From assembly GCA_030609865.1 (NCBI GenBank), contig JAUWSZ010000147.1, positions 1 to 6,617 on the forward strand: DNA of 6,617 nucleotides. Reading direction: 5' to 3'. This DNA comes from a bacterium (lineage in GTDB: Bacteria; Desulfobacterota; DSWW01). The position numbers were made by a program, and so were the translations under genes. Under the pieces are notes generated by a model. That model saw only the letters and a list, made by a program, of their open reading frames with translations, had not been told where the DNA came from and did no database searches. Shown here one piece after another: positions 1 through 6,446 of the stretch (position 1 is the stretch's first letter; each line of letters opens with the position of its first letter).

Positions 1-520
1 CAGCAGGAGAAATGTGGTCCGCGAGCCTCCATTCCCAGAGAAGTTCCGCCGTGTGGGGATTTACTTCGCGGATGAGGTCGCTGATCAGCAGCTCTTCCCA
101 TGGGGCTGCCTGAACATAGGTGTGGGAGAGGAAGAGGATGTTGCCCCACGGGAGCATGAGAACCGAATGATGGGATGCGTCAAGGTAACGGTTCCAGAGG
201 ATCGTTCCAGGTGGACGGAGCAGGGCGACTCTCTCGTTCAAGCAGAGGTAGAGAATGTCCCCCGAATCGAGGACCTCGTAGTCCCAGAAATCGGAGCAAT
301 CGAGGTCGCCGAAGGTCCAGAGAAGACTTCCCCACATGTCAACAGAAAACAAGGACTTTGGGTAGCCCTGAGAAGCGAGGATGGTCTGTCCTGCAAAGGC
401 CTCGGCAGGATTGTGGTTGGAGATATCAATATCGTAAGTATACTGTTCACAGCCCGTGGCGACGAGGAGCACCAGGACGATCGATACGAAGGTGAACCGA
501 GTTGTTTGTCCAGAGGTCAT
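1..520 (-). CDS. Partial lipoprotein with arylsulfotransferase (ASST)-like beta-propeller repeats, 3' end beyond window
   Basis: The reading frame is open from the ATG at 520 down to the left edge: 173 codons with no stop, so the C-terminus is missing. Residues 1-24 form a lipoprotein signal peptide: a polar n-region with Arg8, a hydrophobic core at about 9-21, and a lipobox Ala-Thr-Gly-Cys with Cys24 as the lipidated residue. Residue +2 is Glu rather than Asp, which by the Lol rule of enteric bacteria favours the outer membrane. The rest shows propeller-like repeats: SLLWTFGDL (65-73), GDILYL (87-92), a His-His pair (117-118) followed by LPWGNILFL (123-131), then LIREVNP and LLWEWRLADH (149-169). 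A His followed by LP-G-NIL and a later D-x-x-E-V-P...W-E-W pattern is typical of the arylsulfotransferase/PQQ-like propeller group, where a His carries the sulfo group. The function is a family-level guess because the catalytic part may lie outside the window. An in-frame ATG at 568 exists, but it would put a 16-residue polar tail before the signal peptide and has no clear ribosome site. The gene lies 62 bases downstream of the dehydrogenase on the same strand, with no obvious functional link. Confidence 0.72.
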   Translation of the reverse strand, partial: MTSGQTTRFTFVSIVLVLLVATGCEQYTYDIDISNHNPAEAFAGQTILASQGYPKSLFSVDMWGSLLWTFGDLDCSDFWDYEVLDSGDILYLCLNERVALLRPPGTILWNRYLDASHHSVLMLPWGNILFLSHTYVQAAPWEELLISDLIREVNPHTAELLWEWRLADHISPA

Positions 521-582
521 CGCTTGTCCCCACGCATCGGGTGTCGGTAGGCAGCCCTCCCGCGACATGAAGTGCTAAGACA

Positions 583-1467
583 TTACGATTTCCAATAGCT
601 CTCTTTCTTCCCTGAGGCGTAGTCGTAGAAGCCCTTGCCCGTCTTTTTTCCGCAGAGACCGGACTCCACCATTCGCTGCATGAGGGGAGGAGGGAAGTAC
701 TTCGGGTCCTTTGTGTCGTTGTAGATGGCCATGGATGCATTCAGCAGGATATCGATGCCGGTGAAATCAGCCAGTTCGAGCGGCCCCATTGGGTGATTGA
801 ACCCGAACCGCATCGCATTGTCGATATCTTCCGGGGCCGCCACGCCGGCCTCGAGCATCCGTATGGCTTCCAGGGACATGGGGAGCCCGAGCCTGTTCGC
901 GATGAACCCGGCATGGTCTTTCTTTACCAGGACCGTCGTCTTGCCGACCGACTCGGCCCACGCCTTCGCCGTAGCGATCGTCTCGTCGCTCGTTTGCACC
1001 CCGGTGATGATCTCGCAGAGTCTCATCAGGGGTACGGGGCTGAAGAAATGGGTTCCGACCACCTTGTCTACCCTCTGGGTCGCTCCGGCGATGCTGGAAA
1101 TGGGGATGGCGGACGTGTTGGTCGCAAGAATTGATTCGGGGGGGCAGATCTTGTCGAGCTTCCCAAACACTTCCTTCTTGACCTCGAGCTTTTCGAATAC
1201 GGCCTCCACCACGAGGTCCGCATCCTTCGCATCCTCGAGGCTGGTCGTTGTGGAGATGTTCGTCAGAGCGGCATCGTAGTGATCCTGGGATATCTTTTCT
1301 TTCTGGAGGAATCTGCCCAGTGAGGACTTGATCGCCTCCACCCCCTTGTCGCAGAATTCCTGCTTCACGTCGTGCATCGTAACCTTGTAACCGGCCTGGG
1401 CACTGACCTGGGTGATGCCGCTGCCCATCAGTCCGGAACCCACTACGAAGACTCTCTCGATTTTCAT
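583..1467 (-). CDS. hbd: 3-hydroxybutyryl-CoA dehydrogenase (3-hydroxyacyl-CoA dehydrogenase family)
   Basis: Cytoplasmic NAD-dependent enzyme interconverting 3-hydroxyacyl-CoA (probably C4) and 3-ketoacyl-CoA. The 294-residue length matches stand-alone bacterial Hbd/PaaH proteins. The N-terminal Rossmann domain starts at once with the dinucleotide loop G10-S-G-L-M-G15. Asp33 at the end of the second strand suggests NAD over NADP. The catalytic set known from human HADH aligns at the same spacing: Ser119 in TNTSA, His140 in THFFSP, Glu152 in LMRLCEII, Asn191 in GFIANR. The C-terminal domain has the usual NHPMGPLELAD block (224-234) and the GKKTGKGFYDY ending (273-283). I chose the ATG at 1467 because GGAGG lies 8 bases upstream; an ATG at 1482 would add five residues but lies upstream of that ribosome site. 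The enzyme acts on the product of the crotonase encoded on the opposite strand across the divergent region. Chain-length preference cannot be read from the sequence. Confidence 0.95.
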   Translation of the reverse strand: MKIERVFVVGSGLMGSGITQVSAQAGYKVTMHDVKQEFCDKGVEAIKSSLGRFLQKEKISQDHYDAALTNISTTTSLEDAKDADLVVEAVFEKLEVKKEVFGKLDKICPPESILATNTSAIPISSIAGATQRVDKVVGTHFFSPVPLMRLCEIITGVQTSDETIATAKAWAESVGKTTVLVKKDHAGFIANRLGLPMSLEAIRMLEAGVAAPEDIDNAMRFGFNHPMGPLELADFTGIDILLNASMAIYNDTKDPKYFPPPLMQRMVESGLCGKKTGKGFYDYASGKKESYWKS

Positions 1468-1475
1468 AACACCAT

Positions 1476-1480
1476 CCTCC
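1476..1480 (-). promoter_or_regulatory. Shine-Dalgarno of hbd
   Basis: GGAGG on the minus strand, 8 bases before the ATG at 1467. It decides the start against the in-frame ATG at 1482, which would place this site inside the coding region. Confidence 0.85.
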
Positions 1481-1490
1481 ATCAGCTGAT
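1481..1490. promoter_or_regulatory. Perfect 10-bp palindrome next to the hbd ribosome site
   Basis: ATCAGCTGAT is exactly self-complementary and directly abuts the GGAGG of hbd on its upstream side. It could be an operator half-site pair or a small RNA structure near the ribosome site. It is short enough to occur by chance. Confidence 0.25.
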
Positions 1491-1546
1491 CCGTTCAATA
1501 AGGCGGAATGGGTAGCCCCGCTGGTTGCTTCTGCAAAAGCCCAGCT

Positions 1547-1575
1547 ATTTTATCTGTCTGTTTGGGAAAAGTCCA
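1547..1575 (-). promoter_or_regulatory. Candidate sigma-70-type promoter for hbd
   Basis: On the minus strand TGGACT (1575-1570, 4 of 6 to the -35 consensus) is followed after 17 bases by TAAAAT (1552-1547, 5 of 6 to the -10 consensus). This predicts a start near 1540 and a leader of roughly 70 bases before hbd. It was found by eye and no other evidence supports it. Confidence 0.4.
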
Positions 1576-1602
1576 CATGGAGGGGCGATAAGAGGCCGCT
1601 TT

Positions 1603-1631
1603 TTGACTCGATCCATACCGTGTGTTAGCTT
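1603..1631 (+). promoter_or_regulatory. Candidate promoter for the oxidoreductase-crotonase-phosphatase operon
   Basis: TTGACT at 1603-1608 (5 of 6 to the -35 consensus), a 17-base spacer, then TAGCTT at 1626-1631, preceded by an extended -10 TG at 1623-1624. The -10 match is poor (3 of 6). The AT-rich TAAAAT at 1632-1637 is a better hexamer but sits 23 bases from this -35. The predicted leader is about 110 bases. The region between 1638 and the start codon holds no recognisable riboswitch. Confidence 0.35.
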
Positions 1632-1747
1632 TAAAATTTCTTGTTGTCTTTCCTAAGCTATCCCCCTAAACAGGTTCTGACCCAGGGAAAAGAAAACCGA
1701 ACAGGCGGTTAAACCCTTGGAGTCGAGCGACCTGGCAAGGAGGAAGG

Positions 1748-3154
1748 ATGTCGGCTGATATGGCAGATCGATTCGATGTGGTTGTGGTAGGCGCCGGAAT
1801 CGCCGGGCTCGGTGTGGGCGCGATTTTGACCCGTGAGGCAGGGCTCCGGGTCCTCGTGGTTGACCGGTATGAAGAGATAGGCGGTCGGCTGATGTGCTTC
1901 GGCGAGAAGCCTGCCGTGGGCTGGAAGGTTGACGTGGGCCTCCACATGATTGAGCTGGGCGAGAAGAGTTCCTGCACCCTGCTGAACGAAAGGGTGGGGC
2001 AAAAGGTGGAGTGGGGCCCCTTCAGCAAAACCGTGCAGATCTTCAAGGACGGAGAGTTCAAGAGCGTTGCCGAACTCGTTCCGATGACCGAAGAGGATCG
2101 CCAGGCCTTCGGAGCTTTGCTGAAAACGATTGGCGGCCTGACCGATCCGGAGATTGAGGCCTGGGACGATCGCTCCCTGGAGGAATGGTTGGGTGAGAAG
2201 GTGGAGAGCGAGCCGGTTCGGGAACTCCTCAGCGATCTCGGGATGATCATGACAACGATTCCTGAGGCGAGGGACATGGCAGCAGGAGAGGTCCTGTACA
2301 TTGCCAGGGAGAATCTCCGGAATGTGCGTCAGGTCCTTTCCTCATCCTACCCGATCGGAGGGATGGCCGGAATCACGGAGCCCCTCGCGCGTGTCATCCG
2401 GGACGGTGGGGGGGAGATCCGTCTCGGAAGCAGGGTAGATCGGGTCCTGATCGTGGAAGGACGGGCCGTGGGCGTGGCGATCGAGAAGGGGGCTCACCCG
2501 TATCCGCATGAATACGCCATCCCGGATTGTGACGAGGTGCGGGCGGAAACCGTGGTCTTGGCCCTTCCGATCTACCAGTTGCCGTCGGTGCTCGACTTTC
2601 AGTCTCCCGATTCGGTTCTGCCGGAGTGGTGGAGGAAGCGCATCCTGGATATCCAGAACGAGGTCACGGGGTTGGTGGGGTATGTTCTTGGCCTGAGCCG
2701 TCCGGTGGTCGGGGAACTCTGTTTTCTGAGTGCCCTGAAGACCCGTTACGCCGGACTGCCCTTCCAGGCCTTCCCGGCCTCGAACTTCGATCCGGATGTT
2801 GCCCCCCCCGGAAAGCAGGTGCTCCACACCGACTGCGTGACCGAGTATGCCGAGGTAGCGGACAAGTTCTCCCGGCGAAGAATCCTGGAGGCCCTCTGGC
2901 AAGACCTGAAGGAGATGTTCCCCGGGATAGAAGAGGCAGTCGAGTGGAAGATTCCGTATTACGTGGCCGGCTGCGATGGCCTGGCACGCAAGCCCGGGTT
3001 GGTGGGGAGATTCAAGCCCGGGCTGAAGGCGCCGAGCGTGGGGAACCTGTATTTTGCGGGCGACACCTACCAGGGCCGTGGCTTGGCAACGAACGGGGCG
3101 GCCTTGAGCGCCATGCATTGTGCCGATTTGATCCTGGCAGAAATCAAGGAATAA
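1748..3154 (+). CDS. FAD-dependent oxidoreductase, phytoene desaturase (CrtI)/amine oxidase-like
   Basis: A 468-residue flavoprotein of the CrtI/amine-oxidase fold. The FAD-binding Rossmann start is VVVVGAGIAGLGVG (11-24), with acidic Asp39 after the second strand and the family GGR motif at 45-47. A middle block beginning YPIGGMAGITEPLA (201-214) and running through a GGGEIRLGSRV strand (220-230) matches the segment where phytoene-desaturase-like enzymes bind dinucleotide and frame the substrate site. The C-terminal flavin motif GNLYFAGDT is at 432-440. No signal peptide or clear transmembrane segment is visible. The substrate is not predictable: CrtI relatives act on carotenoids, retinoids, amines or porphyrin precursors, and no carotenoid gene is nearby. 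The start ATG has AAGGAGG at 1737-1743, only 4 bases away, which is rather close. An in-frame ATG at 1760 lies 16 bases from it, which is too far. The gene leads an operon, with 24 bases to the crotonase, which suggests a hydrophobic or acyl-type substrate, but that is inference. Confidence 0.88.
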   Translation: MSADMADRFDVVVVGAGIAGLGVGAILTREAGLRVLVVDRYEEIGGRLMCFGEKPAVGWKVDVGLHMIELGEKSSCTLLNERVGQKVEWGPFSKTVQIFKDGEFKSVAELVPMTEEDRQAFGALLKTIGGLTDPEIEAWDDRSLEEWLGEKVESEPVRELLSDLGMIMTTIPEARDMAAGEVLYIARENLRNVRQVLSSSYPIGGMAGITEPLARVIRDGGGEIRLGSRVDRVLIVEGRAVGVAIEKGAHPYPHEYAIPDCDEVRAETVVLALPIYQLPSVLDFQSPDSVLPEWWRKRILDIQNEVTGLVGYVLGLSRPVVGELCFLSALKTRYAGLPFQAFPASNFDPDVAPPGKQVLHTDCVTEYAEVADKFSRRRILEALWQDLKEMFPGIEEAVEWKIPYYVAGCDGLARKPGLVGRFKPGLKAPSVGNLYFAGDTYQGRGLATNGAALSAMHCADLILAEIKE

Positions 3155-3178
3155 GGAAGAAAGAAGGGGAGCGCGAGG

Positions 3179-3958
3179 ATGAGCGAAGGCAGCGTGAACT
3201 ATGTGGTGCAAGGAGGCATTGCGACCGTAACGGTAGACCATGCGCCGGTGAACGCCCTGAACGAAGCCCTGTGGATTCGCATCGGCGAGATCTTCGAGGA
3301 GATCAGTCAGCGAGAGGATGTCAAGGTGGCGATCGTAACAGGGGCGGGGGACAAGGCCTTCGTGGCCGGTGCGGACATTACGGAGCTGGGGGCGAAGAGA
3401 CGGTTCGACGGAGAGGCCTATTCTCGGCTGTGTCAGGAATCTCTGAACAAGGTGGAGTTCTGTCCACAGCCGGTGATCGCTGCCATCAACGGCTTTGCGC
3501 TGGGTGGGGGATGTGAACTGATCATGGCGTGCGACATCCGCATCGCCTCCCAGAAGGCCCGCATGGGCGTGCCGGAGATCAACCTTGGCATCATCCCCGG
3601 AGCAGGGGGTACGCAGCGGATCACCCGAATCGTGCCGAAAGGCTATGCTAAGCTGATGGTGTTGAGCGGTGACATGATCACGGCGGAAGAGGCTTTCCGG
3701 ATCGGGCTCGTGGATAAGGTGGTTCCCCCGGAGAACCTGGAGGAAGAGGCAAAGGCCCTGGCAGAGAAATTGGCGGCAAAGGCCCCGATGGCACTCCGGA
3801 TCGCGAAGAAGGCGGTGAACGAGGGCATCATGGTCTCCCTGCGCGAAGGCCTGAACATCGAGGCCGAGTACTTTGGTGTGCTCTGCGGGACCGAGGACAA
3901 GAATGAGGGGGTGGATGCGTTCCTGAACAAGAGGAAGCCAACATACAAGGGCAAGTAG
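3179..3958 (+). CDS. Enoyl-CoA hydratase/crotonase (crt-like)
   Basis: Adds water across the trans-2 double bond of an enoyl-CoA, giving 3-hydroxyacyl-CoA, in the cytoplasm. The 259 residues match single-domain crotonases. The oxyanion-hole segment FVAGADI is at 61-67, and the second hole is in FALGGGCEL (106-114). Both catalytic acids of true hydratases are present and 20 residues apart: Glu113 (GGGCEL) and Glu133 (GVPEINLG), matching Glu144/Glu164 of the rat enzyme. PGAGGTQR follows at 140-147. The C-terminal helix ends with NKRKP (250-254), the usual trimer-contact region. With both Glu residues it should be a hydratase rather than an isomerase or another crotonase-fold enzyme. A ribosome site AAGGGGAG lies 7 bases before the ATG. 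It is the middle gene of the operon: 24 bases after the flavoprotein and 1 base before the phosphatase gene. Its product is the substrate of the dehydrogenase encoded divergently. Chain length is unknown; resemblance to clostridial Crt suggests short chain. Confidence 0.94.
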   Translation: MSEGSVNYVVQGGIATVTVDHAPVNALNEALWIRIGEIFEEISQREDVKVAIVTGAGDKAFVAGADITELGAKRRFDGEAYSRLCQESLNKVEFCPQPVIAAINGFALGGGCELIMACDIRIASQKARMGVPEINLGIIPGAGGTQRITRIVPKGYAKLMVLSGDMITAEEAFRIGLVDKVVPPENLEEEAKALAEKLAAKAPMALRIAKKAVNEGIMVSLREGLNIEAEYFGVLCGTEDKNEGVDAFLNKRKPTYKGK

Positions 3959-3959
3959 G

Positions 3960-4859
3960 ATGAGAGAAGACACAATAGACCCGGGTATTCTCTTCAACCC
4001 CAGGAGTCGGTCCATCCGGTGGTCCGGGATCGCCGGCGCACGCATCCGGCCGGGAACGATCAGCTCGAGGGACCAATCCGGTATGGGCGACTGCATTCTG
4101 ATGGACTTGCGCAAAGGCTTCTTCGCCGACTCTGACAGTTCGAACCGGTTTCCGACCGCATCCAGGCGTTTCTTGCGCAAACTGGCCGAGGGGTTGGAGG
4201 CGTTGCCTTCACCGGACCCGGGGAAGACCTTCAGCCTGGAGGAATTCGATCGATTCTCACGTGGCGTGATCGATGTATCAGAAGAAGTCCTGCAGACGAT
4301 CCCTTACACCGAGAGCTGTACGTTCACGGGCGTCCTCGTCGCGAGAACCGAGGCCGGAAAAAAGGGAATCCTGCTTCACACGGGGGACAGTCGCCTCTAT
4401 GAAATCAACCCAAAGACCCGTGTGTCGAGGAACATGACAAGTAACAATTTCTGGATGGTGGGCAAGTCGAAGCGCTTCTATCAGGTGGAAGAAATCGAAA
4501 TATTGCCCGAAGCGATGTTCATCCTCGCCACGGACGGTGTTATCGATCTGAGTTCCCAGGACCGTATAGACAGGCACGAGTCTCTCGTCGACTTTACCAA
4601 ACGGTATCAGGTCGAGGAGATCGCGGACAGGCTCGTGGAGGCGATCGATCTCCAGCAGGCCACGACGGATGATCTCGTGATCGTTGCACTTGATCCGGAC
4701 CGACTGCGATGGTCCGAAACGACGATCCTGTTGGGCGGGACGGAAGAGAGGGAAGAGAGACGGTACCGGAAGAAATGCAGCCAGGATTTCTACGAAGACC
4801 GTTATGTGCCGATCCGCGAGCAGGCCTCCAAGCGAGAGTGTGCCCTGACCGTCAAGTAG
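3960..4859 (+). CDS. PP2C-like (PPM family) protein phosphatase domain protein
   Basis: A 299-residue soluble protein with the motif order of metal-dependent Ser/Thr phosphatases. An N-terminal acidic motif contains Asp44 (MGDCILMD). GFFADSDSSN at 53-62 stands where most members have ADGMGG; Asp57 is kept but the following Gly is Ser. Next come SCTFTGVLVA (119-128), the hallmark HTGDSRLYEI (140-149), FILATDGVIDL (187-197, Asp192), and TTDDLVIVAL (235-244, Asp237/238). The candidate metal-binding aspartates are therefore 44, 57, 192 and 237/238. A charged tail of about 45 residues follows the domain (from about 255), with no recognised motif. The start follows the crotonase stop by one base, and its ribosome site AAGGG (3947-3951, 8 bases upstream) lies inside the crotonase gene, so translation is probably coupled. 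It may dephosphorylate enzymes of this pathway, but no kinase is present and the target is unknown. The altered DG motif could be a subfamily trait or lowered activity. Family assignment is fairly sure; catalytic activity is not. Confidence 0.78.
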   Translation: MREDTIDPGILFNPRSRSIRWSGIAGARIRPGTISSRDQSGMGDCILMDLRKGFFADSDSSNRFPTASRRFLRKLAEGLEALPSPDPGKTFSLEEFDRFSRGVIDVSEEVLQTIPYTESCTFTGVLVARTEAGKKGILLHTGDSRLYEINPKTRVSRNMTSNNFWMVGKSKRFYQVEEIEILPEAMFILATDGVIDLSSQDRIDRHESLVDFTKRYQVEEIADRLVEAIDLQQATTDDLVIVALDPDRLRWSETTILLGGTEEREERRYRKKCSQDFYEDRYVPIREQASKRECALTVK

Positions 4860-4880
4860 ACCTTACACGATCCTGCACGC

Positions 4881-6371
4881 CTATGATTCTTCGCCGTGAC
4901 CGGCGGATCCGTTTTTCCTCAGGAAATCGTGCCTGTCCGCCATGGCAGAGTAAGCCCTGACGGCTTCCTCTATCGTGGGGTACACGACGAATTTCCGGTC
5001 GAGAATTTCGAGCAGGCCGGAATAGCCCCTTCTTACCGCCAGACGGGCGACGTTTGAAGTGACGAGGAGCGGCTTGCCCCACTTCCGGCTGTAGTCCGCC
5101 ATTTGTTTCCCCTGCTCCACGTCCCTGTCGACGAGCATGCGGATCACCTTGCTGTCCGTTTTGCTGACATCTCTCGCGGAGTTCACGGGGTCGAGCATCG
5201 AGTAGATCCAGCCCATCCCAAGGGAGATCACCCCGTCCACCTCACCGCTCTGCATCAGGATCGGGATCAGGTCCACGGCGTCGGCGTATCCCAGGCCGGC
5301 GACGAGGTCGACCGGGTTGTTTGGTGCCCACCAGGATGGCAGCCGCTCACGCAGTTTTTCGATGGTCTCCTCCGAAAGACCCACCACGTCGAGGCCGGCC
5401 TGGGCGGCGGCGTCTGCGGCAATCACGCCGAATCCCCCTCCACCCGTGATGATCGCAACCCTGCGGCCCGCAGGGAGGGGAGTGGAGACGAGGCCGGCGG
5501 CCATGATGACCGCTTCTTCCATCTTTTCCATACGGATGACGCCGGCCTGCTTGCAGGCGGCAGAGAAAACGCGATCAGACCCTGCGAGCGCGCCGGTGTG
5601 GGTCGCCGCAGCCGACATGCCCACCTGCGTCCTGCCTGCCTTGATGATCACCACCGGTTTTGCCAGGGCGGCCCGTTTCGCCGCCTGGAAAAAGGCTTGG
5701 CCATCCGCCAGCCCTTCGATGTGAAGAAGGATCACCTTCGTGTCCGGGTCCTGCCGAAAATACTCGAGGTAGTCGGGCCAGGCGATGTCCGAGCAATTGC
5801 CTGCGGAGACGACCTTGGAGGAGCCGAAACCGAACTCGGCCAGTCTCTGGGAGAGCGTCGTGGCCACGCTCCCGCTCTGGGATGCGATCCCGATCGAACC
5901 GGTGTCAGGCATGAAAGCAGGCATCCATGGATAGAGCTTCGTCCGGGGGACCGCGATACCCTGTCCGTTCGGCCCGATCAATACCATGCCTCCGGCCTTC
6001 GCCCTTTGCACCATCTCCGCCTGCAAGGCACGCCCTTCGTCACCCAGTTCCGCAAACCCTGCAGAGATGACGAGACCCGCGTTGACGCCTTTGCTCACGC
6101 AGTCAGAGATGGAATCCACCATCAGCTTGGCCGGGATCGTGAAGATGGCGAGGTCCACGTCCCCGGGGATCGCGGACACGGTCGGGTAGGCCTTGTGTCC
6201 CTGGACCTCGTCTTCTTTCGGATTGACCGGGTAGATGTCGCCCGTATATCCGCCCCTCCGAAGGTTGCGGAAGACGATTCCACCCCACTTCTGTTTGTTG
6301 TTCGAAGCGCCCACAAAGGCGACCGAGCGGGGGGTGAAAAAACTCTCCATTGCCTCGATACGACCAACCAC
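4881..6371 (-). CDS. ADP-forming acyl-CoA synthetase (NDP-forming), alpha subunit only
   Basis: Alpha chain of the acetyl-CoA synthetase (ADP-forming)/succinyl-CoA ligase superfamily: acyl-CoA + ADP + Pi to acid + CoA + ATP, reversible. With the GTG start it has 496 residues. The CoA-binding Rossmann domain opens with FFTPRSVAFVGAS (11-23), followed by YPVNP (47-51) and IGPNGQG (132-138). The ligase-CoA domain carries SQSGSVA (164-170) and THTGALAGSD (257-266), where His258 is the expected phosphohistidine. A third flavodoxin-like domain starts around the glycine run IITGGGGFG (308-316) and includes NNPVDL (351-356). The ATP-grasp (beta) module present in fused homologues of about 700 residues is absent, so a separate beta subunit is needed. 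The GTG at 6371 has GGAGG 8 bases upstream. ATGs at 6389 (weak ribosome site) and 6350 (close to the usual family start) are alternatives. Extending further up to an ATG at 6455 would add a hydrophobic stretch unlike the family. It converges with the phosphatase gene. Acid specificity is unknown. Confidence 0.9.
   Translation of the reverse strand: MVGRIEAMESFFTPRSVAFVGASNNKQKWGGIVFRNLRRGGYTGDIYPVNPKEDEVQGHKAYPTVSAIPGDVDLAIFTIPAKLMVDSISDCVSKGVNAGLVISAGFAELGDEGRALQAEMVQRAKAGGMVLIGPNGQGIAVPRTKLYPWMPAFMPDTGSIGIASQSGSVATTLSQRLAEFGFGSSKVVSAGNCSDIAWPDYLEYFRQDPDTKVILLHIEGLADGQAFFQAAKRAALAKPVVIIKAGRTQVGMSAAATHTGALAGSDRVFSAACKQAGVIRMEKMEEAVIMAAGLVSTPLPAGRRVAIITGGGGFGVIAADAAAQAGLDVVGLSEETIEKLRERLPSWWAPNNPVDLVAGLGYADAVDLIPILMQSGEVDGVISLGMGWIYSMLDPVNSARDVSKTDSKVIRMLVDRDVEQGKQMADYSRKWGKPLLVTSNVARLAVRRGYSGLLEILDRKFVVYPTIEEAVRAYSAMADRHDFLRKNGSAGHGEES
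4892..4916 (+). terminator. Possible terminator of the plus-strand operon, inside the 3' end of the convergent gene
   Basis: CGCCG (4892-4896), loop TGAC, CGGCG (4901-4905), a perfect 5-bp stem 33 bases after the phosphatase stop. A run of five T follows at 4912-4916, separated from the stem by six bases. The stem is short and the T-run is displaced, so this is a weak candidate. It overlaps the last codons of the synthetase gene on the other strand. Confidence 0.3.
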
Positions 6372-6379
6372 TGATCTGC

Positions 6380-6384
6380 CCTCC
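6380..6384 (-). promoter_or_regulatory. Shine-Dalgarno deciding the GTG start of the acyl-CoA synthetase alpha gene
   Basis: GGAGG within AGGGAGGGC (6386-6378) on the minus strand, 8 bases before GTG at 6371. The in-frame ATG at 6389 lies upstream of this site and has only a weak GGAA before it. Confidence 0.65.
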
Positions 6385-6417
6385 CTCATACGGTTCCAGA
6401 ATAGAAAAAACCCTATT

Positions 6418-6446
6418 ACTATACAGGAAATAGCCCGATTTGTAAG
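6418..6446 (-). promoter_or_regulatory. Candidate promoter for the acyl-CoA synthetase alpha gene
   Basis: On the minus strand CTTACA (6446-6441, 4 of 6 to consensus), a 17-base spacer, then TATAGT (6423-6418, 5 of 6). The predicted start near 6411 leaves a leader of about 40 bases to the GTG. A start here would exclude the longer reading frame from the ATG at 6455. It lies against the left end of the crotonase remnant. Confidence 0.45.

Noticed and set aside
14..550. A 178-codon plus-strand reading frame
   Set aside because: It is antisense to the lipoprotein gene, has no recognisable domain, and the minus-strand frame carries a signal peptide and propeller repeats instead.
2802..2809. Run of eight C inside the oxidoreductase gene, possible phase-variable tract
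   Set aside because: The frame is intact across it, it sits deep in the gene, and similar G or C runs of seven (2408-2414, 1138-1144) occur nearby as ordinary GC-rich codons. It is a place to check for sequencing error, not evidence of phase variation.
2342..4180. A 612-codon minus-strand reading frame across the oxidoreductase, crotonase and phosphatase genes
   Set aside because: It is rich in Arg, His, Pro and Leu with no family motif, and it spans three well-supported genes on the other strand. This is a common shadow in GC-rich coding DNA.
5103..6374. A 423-codon plus-strand reading frame
   Set aside because: It lies entirely antisense to the synthetase alpha gene and shows only His/Arg/Asp-rich shadow composition.
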